Source: Cryomorphaceae bacterium
GTDB lineage: Bacteria > Bacteroidota > Bacteroidia > Flavobacteriales_G > Salibacteraceae
Assembly: GCA_003564735.1 (NCBI GenBank)
Contig: PXEK01000240.1
Coordinates: forward strand, 1-6,242
DNA length: 6,242 nucleotides
Reading direction: 5' to 3'
Part shown: piece by piece, positions 1 to 6,242 of the stretch
Layout of the letters: each line of letters begins with the position of its first letter
Numbering within the stretch: the first letter of the stretch is position 1
Notes under the pieces: model-generated
The model's input: the letters and a program-made list of their open reading frames with translations, nothing else
What the model was told of the DNA's origin: nothing
Databases searched by the model: none
Program-made: the position numbers and the translations under genes

Positions 1-1
1 C

Positions 2-199
2 GGCGTAAATCAATTGAAAAGTCCTGAAAAATCATTTCTCCTAATAACCCACTATCAGCGTTTGTTAGATTACATTGTTCCCGACTTTGTTCATGTTTTG
101 CACAAGGGACAAATTGTAAAAACAGGTCCAAAAGAGTTGGCGCTTGAGCTCGAAGAAAAGGGCTACGATTGGTTGAAAGAAGAGAGGGTGGAGGCTTAG
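2..199 (+). CDS. sufC: SufC, Fe-S assembly ATPase (3' end only)
   Basis: This is the C-terminal 65 residues of SufC, the ABC-type ATPase that drives conformational change of the SufB-SufC-SufD scaffold in the cytoplasm. The frame is open from the left edge (Gly-Val-Asn-Gln-Leu...), so the TTG at 14 is an internal leucine codon and not a start. The segment [18 protein letters not shown] carries the switch-region histidine (H-loop) of ABC ATPases in the form typical of SufC. It is followed by the usual beta-hairpin ([20 protein letters not shown]) and a short charged tail ending at TAG. The Walker A, signature and Walker B motifs lie outside the window. About three quarters of the family's usual length of roughly 250 residues is missing because of the window edge, not because of a mutation. 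The identification rests on the conserved tail and on sufD, sufS and sufE following directly. Confidence 0.95.
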   Translation, partial: GVNQLKSPEKSFLLITHYQRLLDYIVPDFVHVLHKGQIVKTGPKELALELEEKGYDWLKEERVEA

Positions 200-298
200 T
201 CGGGGTACCTACTTTCAATAGTTTCATTTTAATCGGAACCGAAAATACGCTGCGTTTTGCAGAGTGTGTTCGGATCTGACCAAAAAGAAAATGCAATA
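200..298. other. sufC-sufD intergenic gap
   Basis: This is the widest gap in the suf operon (99 bases). It contains only weak inverted repeats, TCGG-AA-CCGA at 233-242 and CTGC-GTTTT-GCAG at 250-262, with no T-run that would make a terminator and no clear TAnnTTTG box. I see no small gene in it. It may be untranslated spacer or a processing or attenuation site. Confidence 0.4.
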
Positions 299-1609
299 AT
301 GAGTACAATAGATAAAAAGGATAAATTTTTAGCGGGCTTGATGAAAAGTCCTGCGGCAGATACCGTAGGGAATCAACAACAGCTTAGAGAAGAGGCGTAT
401 CGCGCAATACATAACTTGCAATTCCCCACGCTTAAGGATGAGCGATGGAAATACACCCGTGTAGCCGGAATTTTGAAAAAAGATTTTGAACACAAACCGG
501 GAACGGCTCCGGCTTCCATTGAAGAGTATCAAATTAAAGGTTATGAAGCTGACTGTTTGGTTTTTGTCAACGGTGCGTACAGTGTTGAATTATCTGAAAC
601 TGAAAAGTCATCAGGTGTTCAGGTTCTTACTTTGGCTCAGGCTAAAGTTGAACACTACGATGTTATAGATAAGTGGATGGGAAGTGTTGCCGATCATAAA
701 GGTAATATTTTTACGGCTATGAATACCGCTTTTCATAAGTCGGGTGTGATGGTTTACGCTCCTAAAGGCAGCAAGGTAAACCGGCCTGTTCACATTATAG
801 ATATTACCACGGGTGAGGGTGTTACTCATGCGCCTCGAAATTTATTTGTGGCAGAAGATGATGCTCAAATTAGGGTGACGCACAGCTTTTATGGTGGTGC
901 GGGTGAAAATTTTATTAACGGCGTTAGTGAAATATATTTAGGTAAACACGCCAATGTGGAGTATCAATTGATACAAGAAAACGGCGGTGAAAGTAATCAT
1001 ATTCAAAGCACTGATGTTTATCAAAGTACCGGTAGTGTCTTTACATCCGGTGCTTTTACCACAGGCGGTAAGCTCATAAGGAATGAGATCAATGTATCGG
1101 TAAATGGTGAGCATTGTGAAACACGTTTAAACGGTGCCTTTCTAACGGGCGACCGTCAACACGTCGATAATCACACGGTAATTGACCATATTAAACCCGC
1201 GTGTAACAGCCATGAGAATTACAAGGGCATTATGGCCGGTAAATCTACCGGTGTTTTTAACGGGAAGGTATTTGTGCGCAAGGATGCTCAACAAATAAAT
1301 GCGTTTCAGTCAAACCAAAACATTCTGTTAGATGACAGTGCTGTCATCAACTCTAAACCTGAATTGGAAATTTATGCTGATGATGTGAAATGCTCACACG
1401 GCTCCACCACAGGTCAACTGGATGAGGAAGCTTTGTTTTACCTGCGAGCGCGCGGTTTAACAAAAGCCGACGCCATCAATATTTTAGTGAACGCTTTTAC
1501 CGCCGAGACGTTAGAGTATGTAAGTAACGATGCTCTTGCCGATTACATTTCTAATTTGGTGGAACGGCGAAGCGAAGAATTGAATAACAATGATAGCGAA
1601 AACAAGTAA
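299..1609 (+). CDS. sufD: SufD, SufBCD scaffold subunit
   Basis: SufD pairs with SufB and SufC to form the scaffold on which Fe-S clusters are built. The 436-residue product has the expected layout: a helical N-terminal part with the FPTLKDERWKYT segment (residues 42-53), then a long right-handed beta-helix core (about 150-360), then a helical C-terminal domain. The SufB/SufD-family segment KCSHGSTTGQLD is at 364-375; by family comparison its His367 corresponds to E. coli His360, which works with a SufB cysteine in cluster assembly. I chose the ATG at 299 because it gives a family-sized protein starting MSTIDKKDKF. An in-frame TTG at 257 would add 14 residues unlike SufD and is less likely. 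The gene follows sufC after 99 bases and its end overlaps sufS by 20 bases. There is no strong Shine-Dalgarno, only an A-rich leader, as is common in Bacteroidota. Confidence 0.95.
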   Translation: MSTIDKKDKFLAGLMKSPAADTVGNQQQLREEAYRAIHNLQFPTLKDERWKYTRVAGILKKDFEHKPGTAPASIEEYQIKGYEADCLVFVNGAYSVELSETEKSSGVQVLTLAQAKVEHYDVIDKWMGSVADHKGNIFTAMNTAFHKSGVMVYAPKGSKVNRPVHIIDITTGEGVTHAPRNLFVAEDDAQIRVTHSFYGGAGENFINGVSEIYLGKHANVEYQLIQENGGESNHIQSTDVYQSTGSVFTSGAFTTGGKLIRNEINVSVNGEHCETRLNGAFLTGDRQHVDNHTVIDHIKPACNSHENYKGIMAGKSTGVFNGKVFVRKDAQQINAFQSNQNILLDDSAVINSKPELEIYADDVKCSHGSTTGQLDEEALFYLRARGLTKADAINILVNAFTAETLEYVSNDALADYISNLVERRSEELNNNDSENK

Positions 1610-2837
1610 TATAACATTTGACGTTGAGGCCGTAAGGTCAGAGTTTCCCGTATTAGACAGGGTTATCTATGAGAACAAACCTCTGGTGTACTTTGATAGT
1701 GCAGCCTCATCTCAAAAACCGAGAATAGTAGCAAATACGGTTCGGGATTACTACCTGAATGAGCATGCTAATATTCATAGGGGAGTACACTTTTTGAGTC
1801 AGGAAGCTACAAACAAGTACGAGGAAGCAAGAAAAAAAGTACGTGATTTTATTAATGCGGCGTATGATGAGGAAATTATTTTTACCTCCGGAACGACGGA
1901 CGGTATTAATTTGATTGCCGCCACGTTTGATAAGGTTCATATAAAAAAGGGTGATGAGGTAATTGTTACGGGAATGGAGCATCACTCCAACTTAGTGCCT
2001 TGGCAAATGATGTGCGAGCGTTCAGGGGCGGTATTGAAATTTGTGCCCGTGAGTGACGAAGGAGAGTTAATCCTCGAAGAATACGAGGCCCTCCTGAATG
2101 ACAAAACCAAATTGGTTGCCGTGAGTCATGTATCCAATACGTTGGGGACAATAAATCCCGTTGCTGAAATGATAAAGTCTGCACATGGTGTAGGTGCTCA
2201 AGTTTTGGTAGACGGCGCGCAATCTGTTCCGCACATGAAAATTGACGTGCGCGATTTAGATTGTGATTATTACGTGTTTTCAGGTCATAAAATGTATGGC
2301 CCCACGGGGGTGGGAATACTTTATGGGAAGAAGGAGCTGCTGAATGAACTTCCTCCATACAAAGGAGGCGGTGAAATGATAAAAACCGTGACGTTGGAAA
2401 AATCTACGTACAATGAATTGCCGCATAAATTTGAAGCGGGAACACCAAACATTGCCGGCGGCATAGGTTTAGGTGCAGCTATCGATTTTATGTTGCGGGA
2501 AGATTTGACAGATGCCGCGGAACATGAAAACAGGGTTTTGGAATACTGTGAAAACCGATTGCAAGAAGAGTTTTCAGATATAAAAATTATAGGTCAAGCC
2601 AAAGAAAAAACGGGAGCCGTAAGCTTTTTATTGGGTGATATTCACCCTTACGATGTTGGCGTACTCTTGGATCGGTTGGGCATAGCCGTGCGTACGGGTC
2701 ATCATTGTACTCAGCCCTTAATGAATCGATTTGATATTACGGGAACGGTACGGGCATCATTTGGTATGTACAATACTACACAGGAGGTAGATGCTTTAAT
2801 TGAAGGTTTGAAACGTGCAGAAAAAATGCTGTCATGA
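1590..2837 (+). CDS. sufS: SufS, group II cysteine desulfurase
   Basis: SufS is a pyridoxal-phosphate enzyme that converts L-cysteine to L-alanine and holds the released sulfur as a persulfide for Fe-S cluster assembly. At 415 residues it is of usual length. Visible landmarks are the N-terminal YFDSAASSQKP (34-44), the GMEHHSNLVPW segment with the PLP-stacking His131 (128-138), Asp208 and Gln211 of the cofactor pocket (VDGAQS), the Schiff-base lysine Lys234 in SGHKMYGPTG, and the catalytic Cys373 in RTGHHCTQPLM with Arg368 and Arg388 around the substrate site. The short RTGHHC loop is the SufS type and differs from the longer flexible loop of IscS. The ATG at 1590 lies inside the end of sufD and the stop overlaps the sufE start, which implies translational coupling. 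All key residues are present, so it should be active. SufE, encoded next, is its expected partner. Confidence 0.97.
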   Translation: MIAKTSNITFDVEAVRSEFPVLDRVIYENKPLVYFDSAASSQKPRIVANTVRDYYLNEHANIHRGVHFLSQEATNKYEEARKKVRDFINAAYDEEIIFTSGTTDGINLIAATFDKVHIKKGDEVIVTGMEHHSNLVPWQMMCERSGAVLKFVPVSDEGELILEEYEALLNDKTKLVAVSHVSNTLGTINPVAEMIKSAHGVGAQVLVDGAQSVPHMKIDVRDLDCDYYVFSGHKMYGPTGVGILYGKKELLNELPPYKGGGEMIKTVTLEKSTYNELPHKFEAGTPNIAGGIGLGAAIDFMLREDLTDAAEHENRVLEYCENRLQEEFSDIKIIGQAKEKTGAVSFLLGDIHPYDVGVLLDRLGIAVRTGHHCTQPLMNRFDITGTVRASFGMYNTTQEVDALIEGLKRAEKMLS

Positions 2838-3247
2838 GTTCGATAAACAAGGTACAAGACGAAATTGTAGAGGAGTTTGAGCTCTTCGATGATTGGATGG
2901 ACAGGTACGAACACATTATTGAGTTCTCGAAGGAGGTGCCTCAAATTGAAGAAGAGCTCAAAACAGAGGCTAATTTGGTGAAAGGCTGCCAATCCAATGT
3001 GTGGTTGGCTCCTGAAATGAAAGGAGAAAAACTGTTTTTTAAAGCAGATAGTGATGCGGTAATAACCCGTGGCATCGTAGGGCTGCTTATTAAGATACTC
3101 AGCGGGCATAAACCCGAGGAAATTGCACAGGCTGATTTATATGCGCTCGATAAAATTGGTTTGAAGGAGCATTTATCGCCCAATAGAGCGAACGGACTTT
3201 CAAGTATGATAACAATGATGAAAGCTTACGCCAAAGCAACCGCTTAG
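2834..3247 (+). CDS. sufE: SufE, sulfur acceptor for SufS
   Basis: SufE accepts the persulfide sulfur from SufS, stimulates its turnover and passes the sulfur to the SufBCD scaffold. The 137-residue product is of standard SufE length. The sulfur-accepting cysteine is Cys52 in LVKGCQSNVW (48-57), and it is the only cysteine in the protein. Other family features are the N-terminal helix with WMDRYEHIIEFSK (21-33), Arg79 in ITRGIVGLL, and SPNRANGL (115-122) near the C-terminus. The ATG shares the ATGA overlap with the sufS stop, so translation is probably coupled, and no Shine-Dalgarno is needed or seen. The alternative acceptor SufU would show a zinc-binding cysteine set, which is absent here. 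The gene belongs to the SUF operon with its neighbours on both sides. Confidence 0.96.
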   Translation: MSSINKVQDEIVEEFELFDDWMDRYEHIIEFSKEVPQIEEELKTEANLVKGCQSNVWLAPEMKGEKLFFKADSDAVITRGIVGLLIKILSGHKPEEIAQADLYALDKIGLKEHLSPNRANGLSSMITMMKAYAKATA

Positions 3248-3315
3248 CGAGCGATGTTTAATTGTCAGGATTTTAGTTAGGCAATATCAGCTAAGAGAAT
3301 TAAAAGAGAGTTCAC

Positions 3316-3627
3316 ATGGATAAGAAAAAGATAGAAAACGAAATAATAGAACTGCTGAAAACGGTTTACGACCCTGAAATTCCCATTGATATTTACGAGT
3401 TGGGTCTTATATATGAAATCAACGTTCGAGATGATGCCAACGTTGAAATTTTAATGACGTTAACATCGCCTAACTGCCCTGTTGCTGAATCATTACCCAA
3501 AGAGGTTGAAGATAAAGCTTCGCAGGCTGAGGGTGTAAATCGAGCTGCGGTAACAATAACTTTTGAGCCCCCGTGGGATCAAGAAATGATGAGTGAAGAG
3601 GCCAAATTGGAATTGGGCTTTTTGTAA
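3316..3627 (+). CDS. sufT: SufT-like DUF59/MIP18-family Fe-S protein
   Basis: This 103-residue protein is a single DUF59 (MIP18-family) domain of the kind found at the end of SUF operons. Family members help Fe-S cluster maturation or carry clusters to target proteins; their exact biochemical step is less settled than for SufS or SufE. Visible motifs are YDPEIPIDIYELGLIY (18-33) with the conserved Asp-Pro-Glu, the single cysteine Cys54 in LTSPNCPVAESLP, which is the likely cluster-binding residue, and the C-terminal FEPPWDQEMMSEEAK (83-97). The ATG has a purine-rich AGAGAG sequence (3305-3310) at good ribosome-binding distance. It starts 68 bases after sufE, a wider gap than between the other suf genes, and ends in a tandem TAA-TAG. 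PaaD of phenylacetate degradation is a related family, but the SUF context favours SufT. The symbol is assigned by family and context. Confidence 0.88.
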   Translation: MDKKKIENEIIELLKTVYDPEIPIDIYELGLIYEINVRDDANVEILMTLTSPNCPVAESLPKEVEDKASQAEGVNRAAVTITFEPPWDQEMMSEEAKLELGFL

Positions 3628-3635
3628 TAGTTTCC

Positions 3636-3663
3636 CTGCGTCGTTTGAGTCGCAGTTTTTTTT
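3636..3663 (+). terminator. Probable intrinsic terminator of the suf operon
   Basis: Nine bases after the SufT stop, CTGCG (3636-3640) can pair with CGCAG (3651-3655) across a 10-base loop, followed at once by eight T (3656-3663). The stem is short, so termination may be incomplete, but the position and T-run fit. On the minus strand the same hairpin has no T-run after it, so it would not obviously stop purQ transcription. Confidence 0.6.
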
Positions 3664-3672
3664 GGTCAGAAC

Positions 3673-4368
3673 CTAAACCTTCGTTAGGTTTCCGATAATA
3701 GACTCGAAAAAAACGGCGCCGTCCGTATTGGATAGCACATCGTCGCAAGCTCTTTCGGGGTGAGGCATCATACCCATAACGTTACCCGCTTTATTTTGGA
3801 TGCCCGCGATATTATTTAGAGAACCGTTGGGGTTGGCCTCAGGCGTAACTTCGCCTTTTTCATCGCAATAGTGGAAAAGAATTTGATTGTTTTCTTTCAA
3901 CTCTTTCAACCCCTGCTCATCAATAAAGTATTTACCCTCTGCATGAGCAATAGGTATATTGTAAGGCTTGTTTATATCGGCAAACTTCGTCATTAAACTC
4001 TTTTGCGTGGCGGGCTTAATGAATGTATTTCTACAAATGAATAAACGACTTTCATTATGTAAAAGAGCACCGGGTAGCAATCCTGTTTCACATAAAATTT
4101 GGAAGCCGTTGCATATTCCCATCACTTTGCCTCCGTTGCGAGCAAACTTGATGACCTCTTCCATTATCGGTGAAAAACGTGCGATGGCTCCGGAGCGAAG
4201 ATAATCACCGTAGGAGAAACCGCCGGGTAGTATAATAAAATCGCAACCTTGAAGATCCTTGTCTTTGTGCCAAAGGTTAACAGCATTCTGTCCTAATTTT
4301 TCTTTTAGTACATAAAGCATATCTTGGTCGCAATTTGACCCCGGGAAAGTAACTACTCCAAACTTCAT
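3673..4368 (-). CDS. purQ: PurQ, FGAM synthase glutaminase subunit
   Basis: PurQ is the class I glutamine amidotransferase subunit of phosphoribosylformylglycinamidine synthase (purine biosynthesis). It releases ammonia from glutamine for use by PurL, usually bridged by PurS. The 231-residue product matches the length of stand-alone PurQ. It begins MKFGVVTFPGSNCDQD, has the oxyanion region LPGGFSYGDYLRSGAIAR (47-64), the nucleophile Cys86 in GICNGFQILCETGLLPG, and the remaining triad residues His203 and Glu205 in PHPER. I chose the ATG at 4368 because the family begins within a few residues of MKFGVV. The frame stays open to 4440, but that extension (MSSIINRLNSLNFALTLI) is not PurQ-like and would cover the promoter box. 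The gene converges on the suf operon, with 45 bases between stop codons. purL and purS are not in the window. The presence of a separate PurQ implies a multi-subunit enzyme rather than the large fused form. Confidence 0.95.
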   Translation of the reverse strand: MKFGVVTFPGSNCDQDMLYVLKEKLGQNAVNLWHKDKDLQGCDFIILPGGFSYGDYLRSGAIARFSPIMEEVIKFARNGGKVMGICNGFQILCETGLLPGALLHNESRLFICRNTFIKPATQKSLMTKFADINKPYNIPIAHAEGKYFIDEQGLKELKENNQILFHYCDEKGEVTPEANPNGSLNNIAGIQNKAGNVMGMMPHPERACDDVLSNTDGAVFFESIIGNLTKV

Positions 4369-4400
4369 TTTAAATCGTATTGGTTTGATTAAAGTGAGTG

Positions 4401-4408
4401 CAAAGTTA
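4401..4408 (-). promoter_or_regulatory. Putative -7 promoter box for purQ
   Basis: Read on the minus strand, this is TAACTTTG followed by CAC, an exact match to the Bacteroidota primary sigma factor consensus TAnnTTTG. Transcription starting about 7 bases downstream would give a leader of roughly 25-30 bases before the PurQ ATG at 4368. No clear TTG -33 element is seen at the usual 19-21 base spacing, so the assignment rests on the -7 box and its position. It supports the short PurQ start. Confidence 0.55.
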
Positions 4409-4458
4409 AGACTATTCAAACGATTTATTATTGAACTCAACTGCTCGTATTATTCAAC

Positions 4459-4488
4459 AAAAAAGGCGCTCTATTTAGAGCGCCTTTT
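4459..4488 (-). terminator. Strong intrinsic terminator after the T9SS protein gene
   Basis: GGCGCTCT (4465-4472) pairs perfectly with AGAGCGCC (4477-4484) around a 4-base loop, and the flanking A and T runs extend the stem. On the minus strand the hairpin is followed by six T (4464-4459), giving a classic Rho-independent terminator about 25 bases past the stop codon of the repeat protein. The plus side carries four T, so it could also act in reverse, though no plus-strand gene reads into it. It separates the secreted-protein transcript from purQ. Confidence 0.88.
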
Positions 4489-4513
4489 CTAAGTTTACAT
4501 TAATTGAATGTGA

Positions 4514-6242
4514 TTATCTCACAACATTAAATTTACCTGTTTCAACTCTGTCGTTTGAACGTGCTCTATAAATATAAGAACCTGCGGGTAAAGCCTCAAT
4601 GTTCACATTATTTACGTCATTTACCAACGTTTTATTCATGACCATTGAACCCGATATAGAGAATATTTCAAGAACCACATTATCCTGTGCGTCAAATTCA
4701 AAATTGATTTGAGAAGTTGCGGGATTGGGGTAAACCTTGAAATTATTGAATTTTTCCAATTCTGCAACAGAAACGTCTGTAGTTGGTAATTCTAGTAATG
4801 CACCCCCGTCAGCGCTTGCAACCCATAAGCCAAATTCTGCACCATTATTGTTTTCTGAAGGGTCTAGGAAACCTGAAGCTACCACAACGAGTGCTGCGTC
4901 CGCCAAACCTAAAGAATTTAATGGAGCTTCATAAGAAGCCACCACGGCACCTGAAGTGGTTTGAACTTCGATAGTGTAATCATTCAATGCTAGCTCTAAG
5001 TAACCATCAAACTCTCCATATTCAAGTTCTTCTGATAAAATACCGGCGCCTACTCCTGTTTCTACGATATTTACCTCGGGTGCATCTGTAGCTCCGTGGA
5101 ACACGAGAACATCAGCATCACCACTATTGGCTGCAGCTTTTCTGGCTCCGGGACGTAAAAATATATCAAAGTCCGCATCAGTTCCGGAACCGGGCGTATA
5201 ACCTGAAGGACTTACTATTCCATTGGCAATGGCTGTATAATTTTCTTCATTATCTAGAGTAACAGTTACATCATAAATAGCATCTCCCGAAGAAGTACTG
5301 TTTTCAGGGGCGACCAAAATAGTCACATCAACTCCTGCCGGCAACGTTACAAAAGGCGTGGCTGTTCTAAATTCGAAGTCTTCAACTTTAGCAAGTGGTT
5401 CACCTGCCGGGCCTTCGATGTACACGTCAACAATTCCTGCTGCTAAATCAGCACTGTTATGAATGACTTGGACATCACCTGTTTGCAATGGAATTTCTAC
5501 AAAGGCACCTCCGGTAGAAGTAACTGCAAATAAACCAAATGGTTGTCCGTCAGAATTTTCGTTGGTGTTTAAGAATCCTGAAGCAAGTACTGTGATAGCT
5601 TGGTCTTCCAACCCTAAGGTTTGTAGTGGTACATCGTATGTTCTTACATCAACCGAGCCTGTTTCATCTTGAACAGAGAGTACAATGTCGGTTGTAGGTA
5701 TTTCTAAGTAACCTTGGAATTCACCAAAAGATATATCATCTACTACCGTTACTCCTCCTGTTTGTGAGAAAACATCAACAGTTGGAGCGTCTGTTGCTCC
5801 ATGGAATACTTGTACATCCGTTTCGCCTGTGTTATTAGCCGCTGTTCTCAAACCTGTATTCAAAAAGATGTTGAACGGCGTTGCCGGAGAATAACCTGAA
5901 GGACTAACAATTCCCGCAGCAACAGCGGCATAACTTTCGTTCGCTTCAGGAGTAACTACTTGTGTGTAAATTGCAGACTGAGGTGTTGTACTTGTATCGG
6001 GAGCGATAGCTACGGTTAAGTCAATGTCATTTGATGCCGAGGCTAAAATATCAAGTACACCTGTAGCGGTTTGATATTCTACGTCATCTAACTTGGCGAT
6101 AACTTCTCCGACAGGGCCTTGAATCCAAATATCTACTGATGCCGCAGCTTCATCAGCGCTGTTATGCATTATTTGGATTTGTGCTGTAGGGTGCGGTAAT
6201 TCAATCAAAGTACCTCCTGAAGGCAAAGCCGCAAATAAACCA
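4514..6242 (-). CDS. Secreted DUF4397-repeat protein with T9SS sorting domain (5' partial)
   Basis: This is the C-terminal part (about 575 residues visible) of a large exported protein of unknown function. Residues are numbered here from the Leu codon at 6224-6226, which is not the start: the frame stays open to the right edge (GLFAA precedes it). Residues 15-250 and 251-481 are two tandem repeats, each with two DUF4397-like beta modules marked by HNSAD (21-25, 256-260) and FHGATDAP (141-148, 377-384). Residues 494-570 form a T9SS type A sorting domain with VYPNPATS and LPAGSYIYR, which directs outer-membrane export, cleavage and usually surface attachment. The visible part has no cysteine and is rich in Asp, Glu, Ser, Thr, Ala and Val, as expected for a secreted beta-rich protein. 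The signal peptide and promoter lie outside the window. A structural or adhesive surface role is inference only; no catalytic motif is visible. Confidence 0.9.
   Translation of the reverse strand, partial: GLFAALPSGGTLIELPHPTAQIQIMHNSADEAAASVDIWIQGPVGEVIAKLDDVEYQTATGVLDILASASNDIDLTVAIAPDTSTTPQSAIYTQVVTPEANESYAAVAAGIVSPSGYSPATPFNIFLNTGLRTAANNTGETDVQVFHGATDAPTVDVFSQTGGVTVVDDISFGEFQGYLEIPTTDIVLSVQDETGSVDVRTYDVPLQTLGLEDQAITVLASGFLNTNENSDGQPFGLFAVTSTGGAFVEIPLQTGDVQVIHNSADLAAGIVDVYIEGPAGEPLAKVEDFEFRTATPFVTLPAGVDVTILVAPENSTSSGDAIYDVTVTLDNEENYTAIANGIVSPSGYTPGSGTDADFDIFLRPGARKAAANSGDADVLVFHGATDAPEVNIVETGVGAGILSEELEYGEFDGYLELALNDYTIEVQTTSGAVVASYEAPLNSLGLADAALVVVASGFLDPSENNNGAEFGLWVASADGGALLELPTTDVSVAELEKFNNFKVYPNPATSQINFEFDAQDNVVLEIFSISGSMVMNKTLVNDVNNVNIEALPAGSYIYRARSNDRVETGKFNVVR
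4517..4747 (-). other. T9SS type A (Por) C-terminal sorting domain
   Basis: This is the segment encoding residues 494-570. The family landmarks are all present: VYPNPATSQINFEF at the start, the middle strand VVLEIFSISGSMV, then IEALPAGSYIYRA and the closing Lys-Phe-Asn-Val-Val-Arg. In T9SS cargo this domain folds as an Ig-like beta-sandwich recognised by the translocon and removed on export. Its presence is the clearest taxonomic marker in the window, since T9SS is confined largely to the Bacteroidota. Confidence 0.92.
4784..5476 (-). repeat. Protein repeat unit 2 (two DUF4397-like modules)
   Basis: This unit encodes residues 251-481. The first module (about 5147-5476) opens with DVQVIHNSADLAAGIVDVYI and contains GIVSPSGYTP and FDIFLRPGAR. 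The second (about 4787-5116) opens with ADVLVFHGATDAPEVNIV and closes with ASGFLD...GLWVASADGGALLELP. The spacing of landmarks matches unit 1 within one or two residues, apart from a small insertion (GSGTDAD) after GYTP. It leads directly into the linker before the T9SS sorting domain. Confidence 0.85.
5477..6184 (-). repeat. Protein repeat unit 1 (two DUF4397-like modules)
   Basis: This unit encodes residues 15-250 of the visible secreted protein. The first module (about 5852-6184) opens with IQIMHNSADEAAASVDIWI and ends near GIVSPSGYSP...FNIFLNTGLR. The second (about 5492-5818) opens with DVQVFHGATDAPTVDVF and ends with ASGFLN...GLFAVTSTGGAFVEIP. The HxxxD-then-VDV pattern resembles DUF4397 domains (compare the family's V-H-A-S-P-D-A-P-x-V-D-V). 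It aligns with unit 2 over its whole length with an offset of about 236 residues. At DNA level the copies have diverged, so this is an old duplication. Confidence 0.85.

Noticed and set aside
250..262. Hairpin CTGC-GTTTT-GCAG between sufC and sufD
   Set aside because: It has only four base pairs and no T-run after it; not a supported terminator or riboswitch.
257..298. N-terminal extension of SufD from a TTG at 257
   Set aside because: It adds 14 residues with no SufD character; the ATG at 299 gives the normal family length and start.
1966..2358. Open frame of 130 codons on the minus strand inside sufS
   Set aside because: It lies wholly antisense to a clearly coding sufS, and its product is Ser/His/Arg/Pro-rich with no recognisable domain.
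2711..3109. Open frame of 132 codons on the minus strand across sufS-sufE
   Set aside because: It is antisense to two well-supported genes, with no domain and no promoter or ribosome site.
3470..3748. Open frame of 92 codons on the minus strand over the end of sufT and purQ
   Set aside because: It overlaps both genes in another frame, and its composition is unlike a real protein.
4369..4440. N-terminal extension of PurQ by 24 residues
   Set aside because: PurQ proteins begin at about MKFGVV; the extension covers the TAACTTTG promoter box and resembles no targeting peptide needed for a cytoplasmic enzyme.
1..6242. CRISPR arrays, insertion sequences, tRNA or rRNA genes, phage or defence genes
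   Set aside because: No short direct repeat arrays, transposase motifs, terminal inverted repeats or RNA gene signatures were seen; the space is almost fully taken by the listed genes.

Overview
This window looks like chromosomal DNA from a Bacteroidota bacterium, probably Flavobacteriales or a near relative. Three things suggest this. The long minus-strand protein ends in a type IX secretion (T9SS, Por) sorting domain. The iron-sulfur genes run in the order sufC-sufD-sufS-sufE-DUF59. The start codons mostly lack strong Shine-Dalgarno sequences, and one promoter box matches the Bacteroidota TAnnTTTG consensus. Base composition is moderate to AT-leaning and uniform by eye, with no sign of mobile DNA.

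Left part (1-3663, plus strand): the 3' portion of a SUF iron-sulfur cluster assembly operon. It holds the last 65 codons of sufC (ATPase), then sufD (scaffold), sufS (cysteine desulfurase), sufE (sulfur acceptor) and a short DUF59/MIP18-family gene of the SufT type. sufD and sufS overlap by 20 bases, and sufS and sufE overlap by 4 (ATGA), so these genes are almost certainly co-transcribed and translationally coupled. SufS takes sulfur from cysteine and passes it to SufE. SufE hands it to the SufBCD scaffold, where the cluster is built. The DUF59 protein probably helps cluster maturation or delivery. sufB and the operon promoter must lie to the left of the window. A short hairpin plus T-run ends the operon.

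Middle part (3673-4368, minus strand): purQ, the glutaminase subunit of formylglycinamidine ribonucleotide synthase in purine biosynthesis. It converges on the suf operon and has its own Bacteroidota-type -7 box.

Right part (4514-6242, minus strand): the C-terminal 575 or so residues of a large secreted protein. It is built from tandem repeats of about 236 residues, each containing two DUF4397-like beta modules, and ends in a T9SS type A sorting domain. Its N-terminus and signal peptide lie beyond the right edge. A strong hairpin terminator separates it from purQ.

I found no convincing sign of an undescribed system. SUF and purQ are housekeeping genes, and the most unusual object is the modular DUF4397 secreted protein of unknown function. 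Gene-free stretches are all short (the longest is 145 bases).
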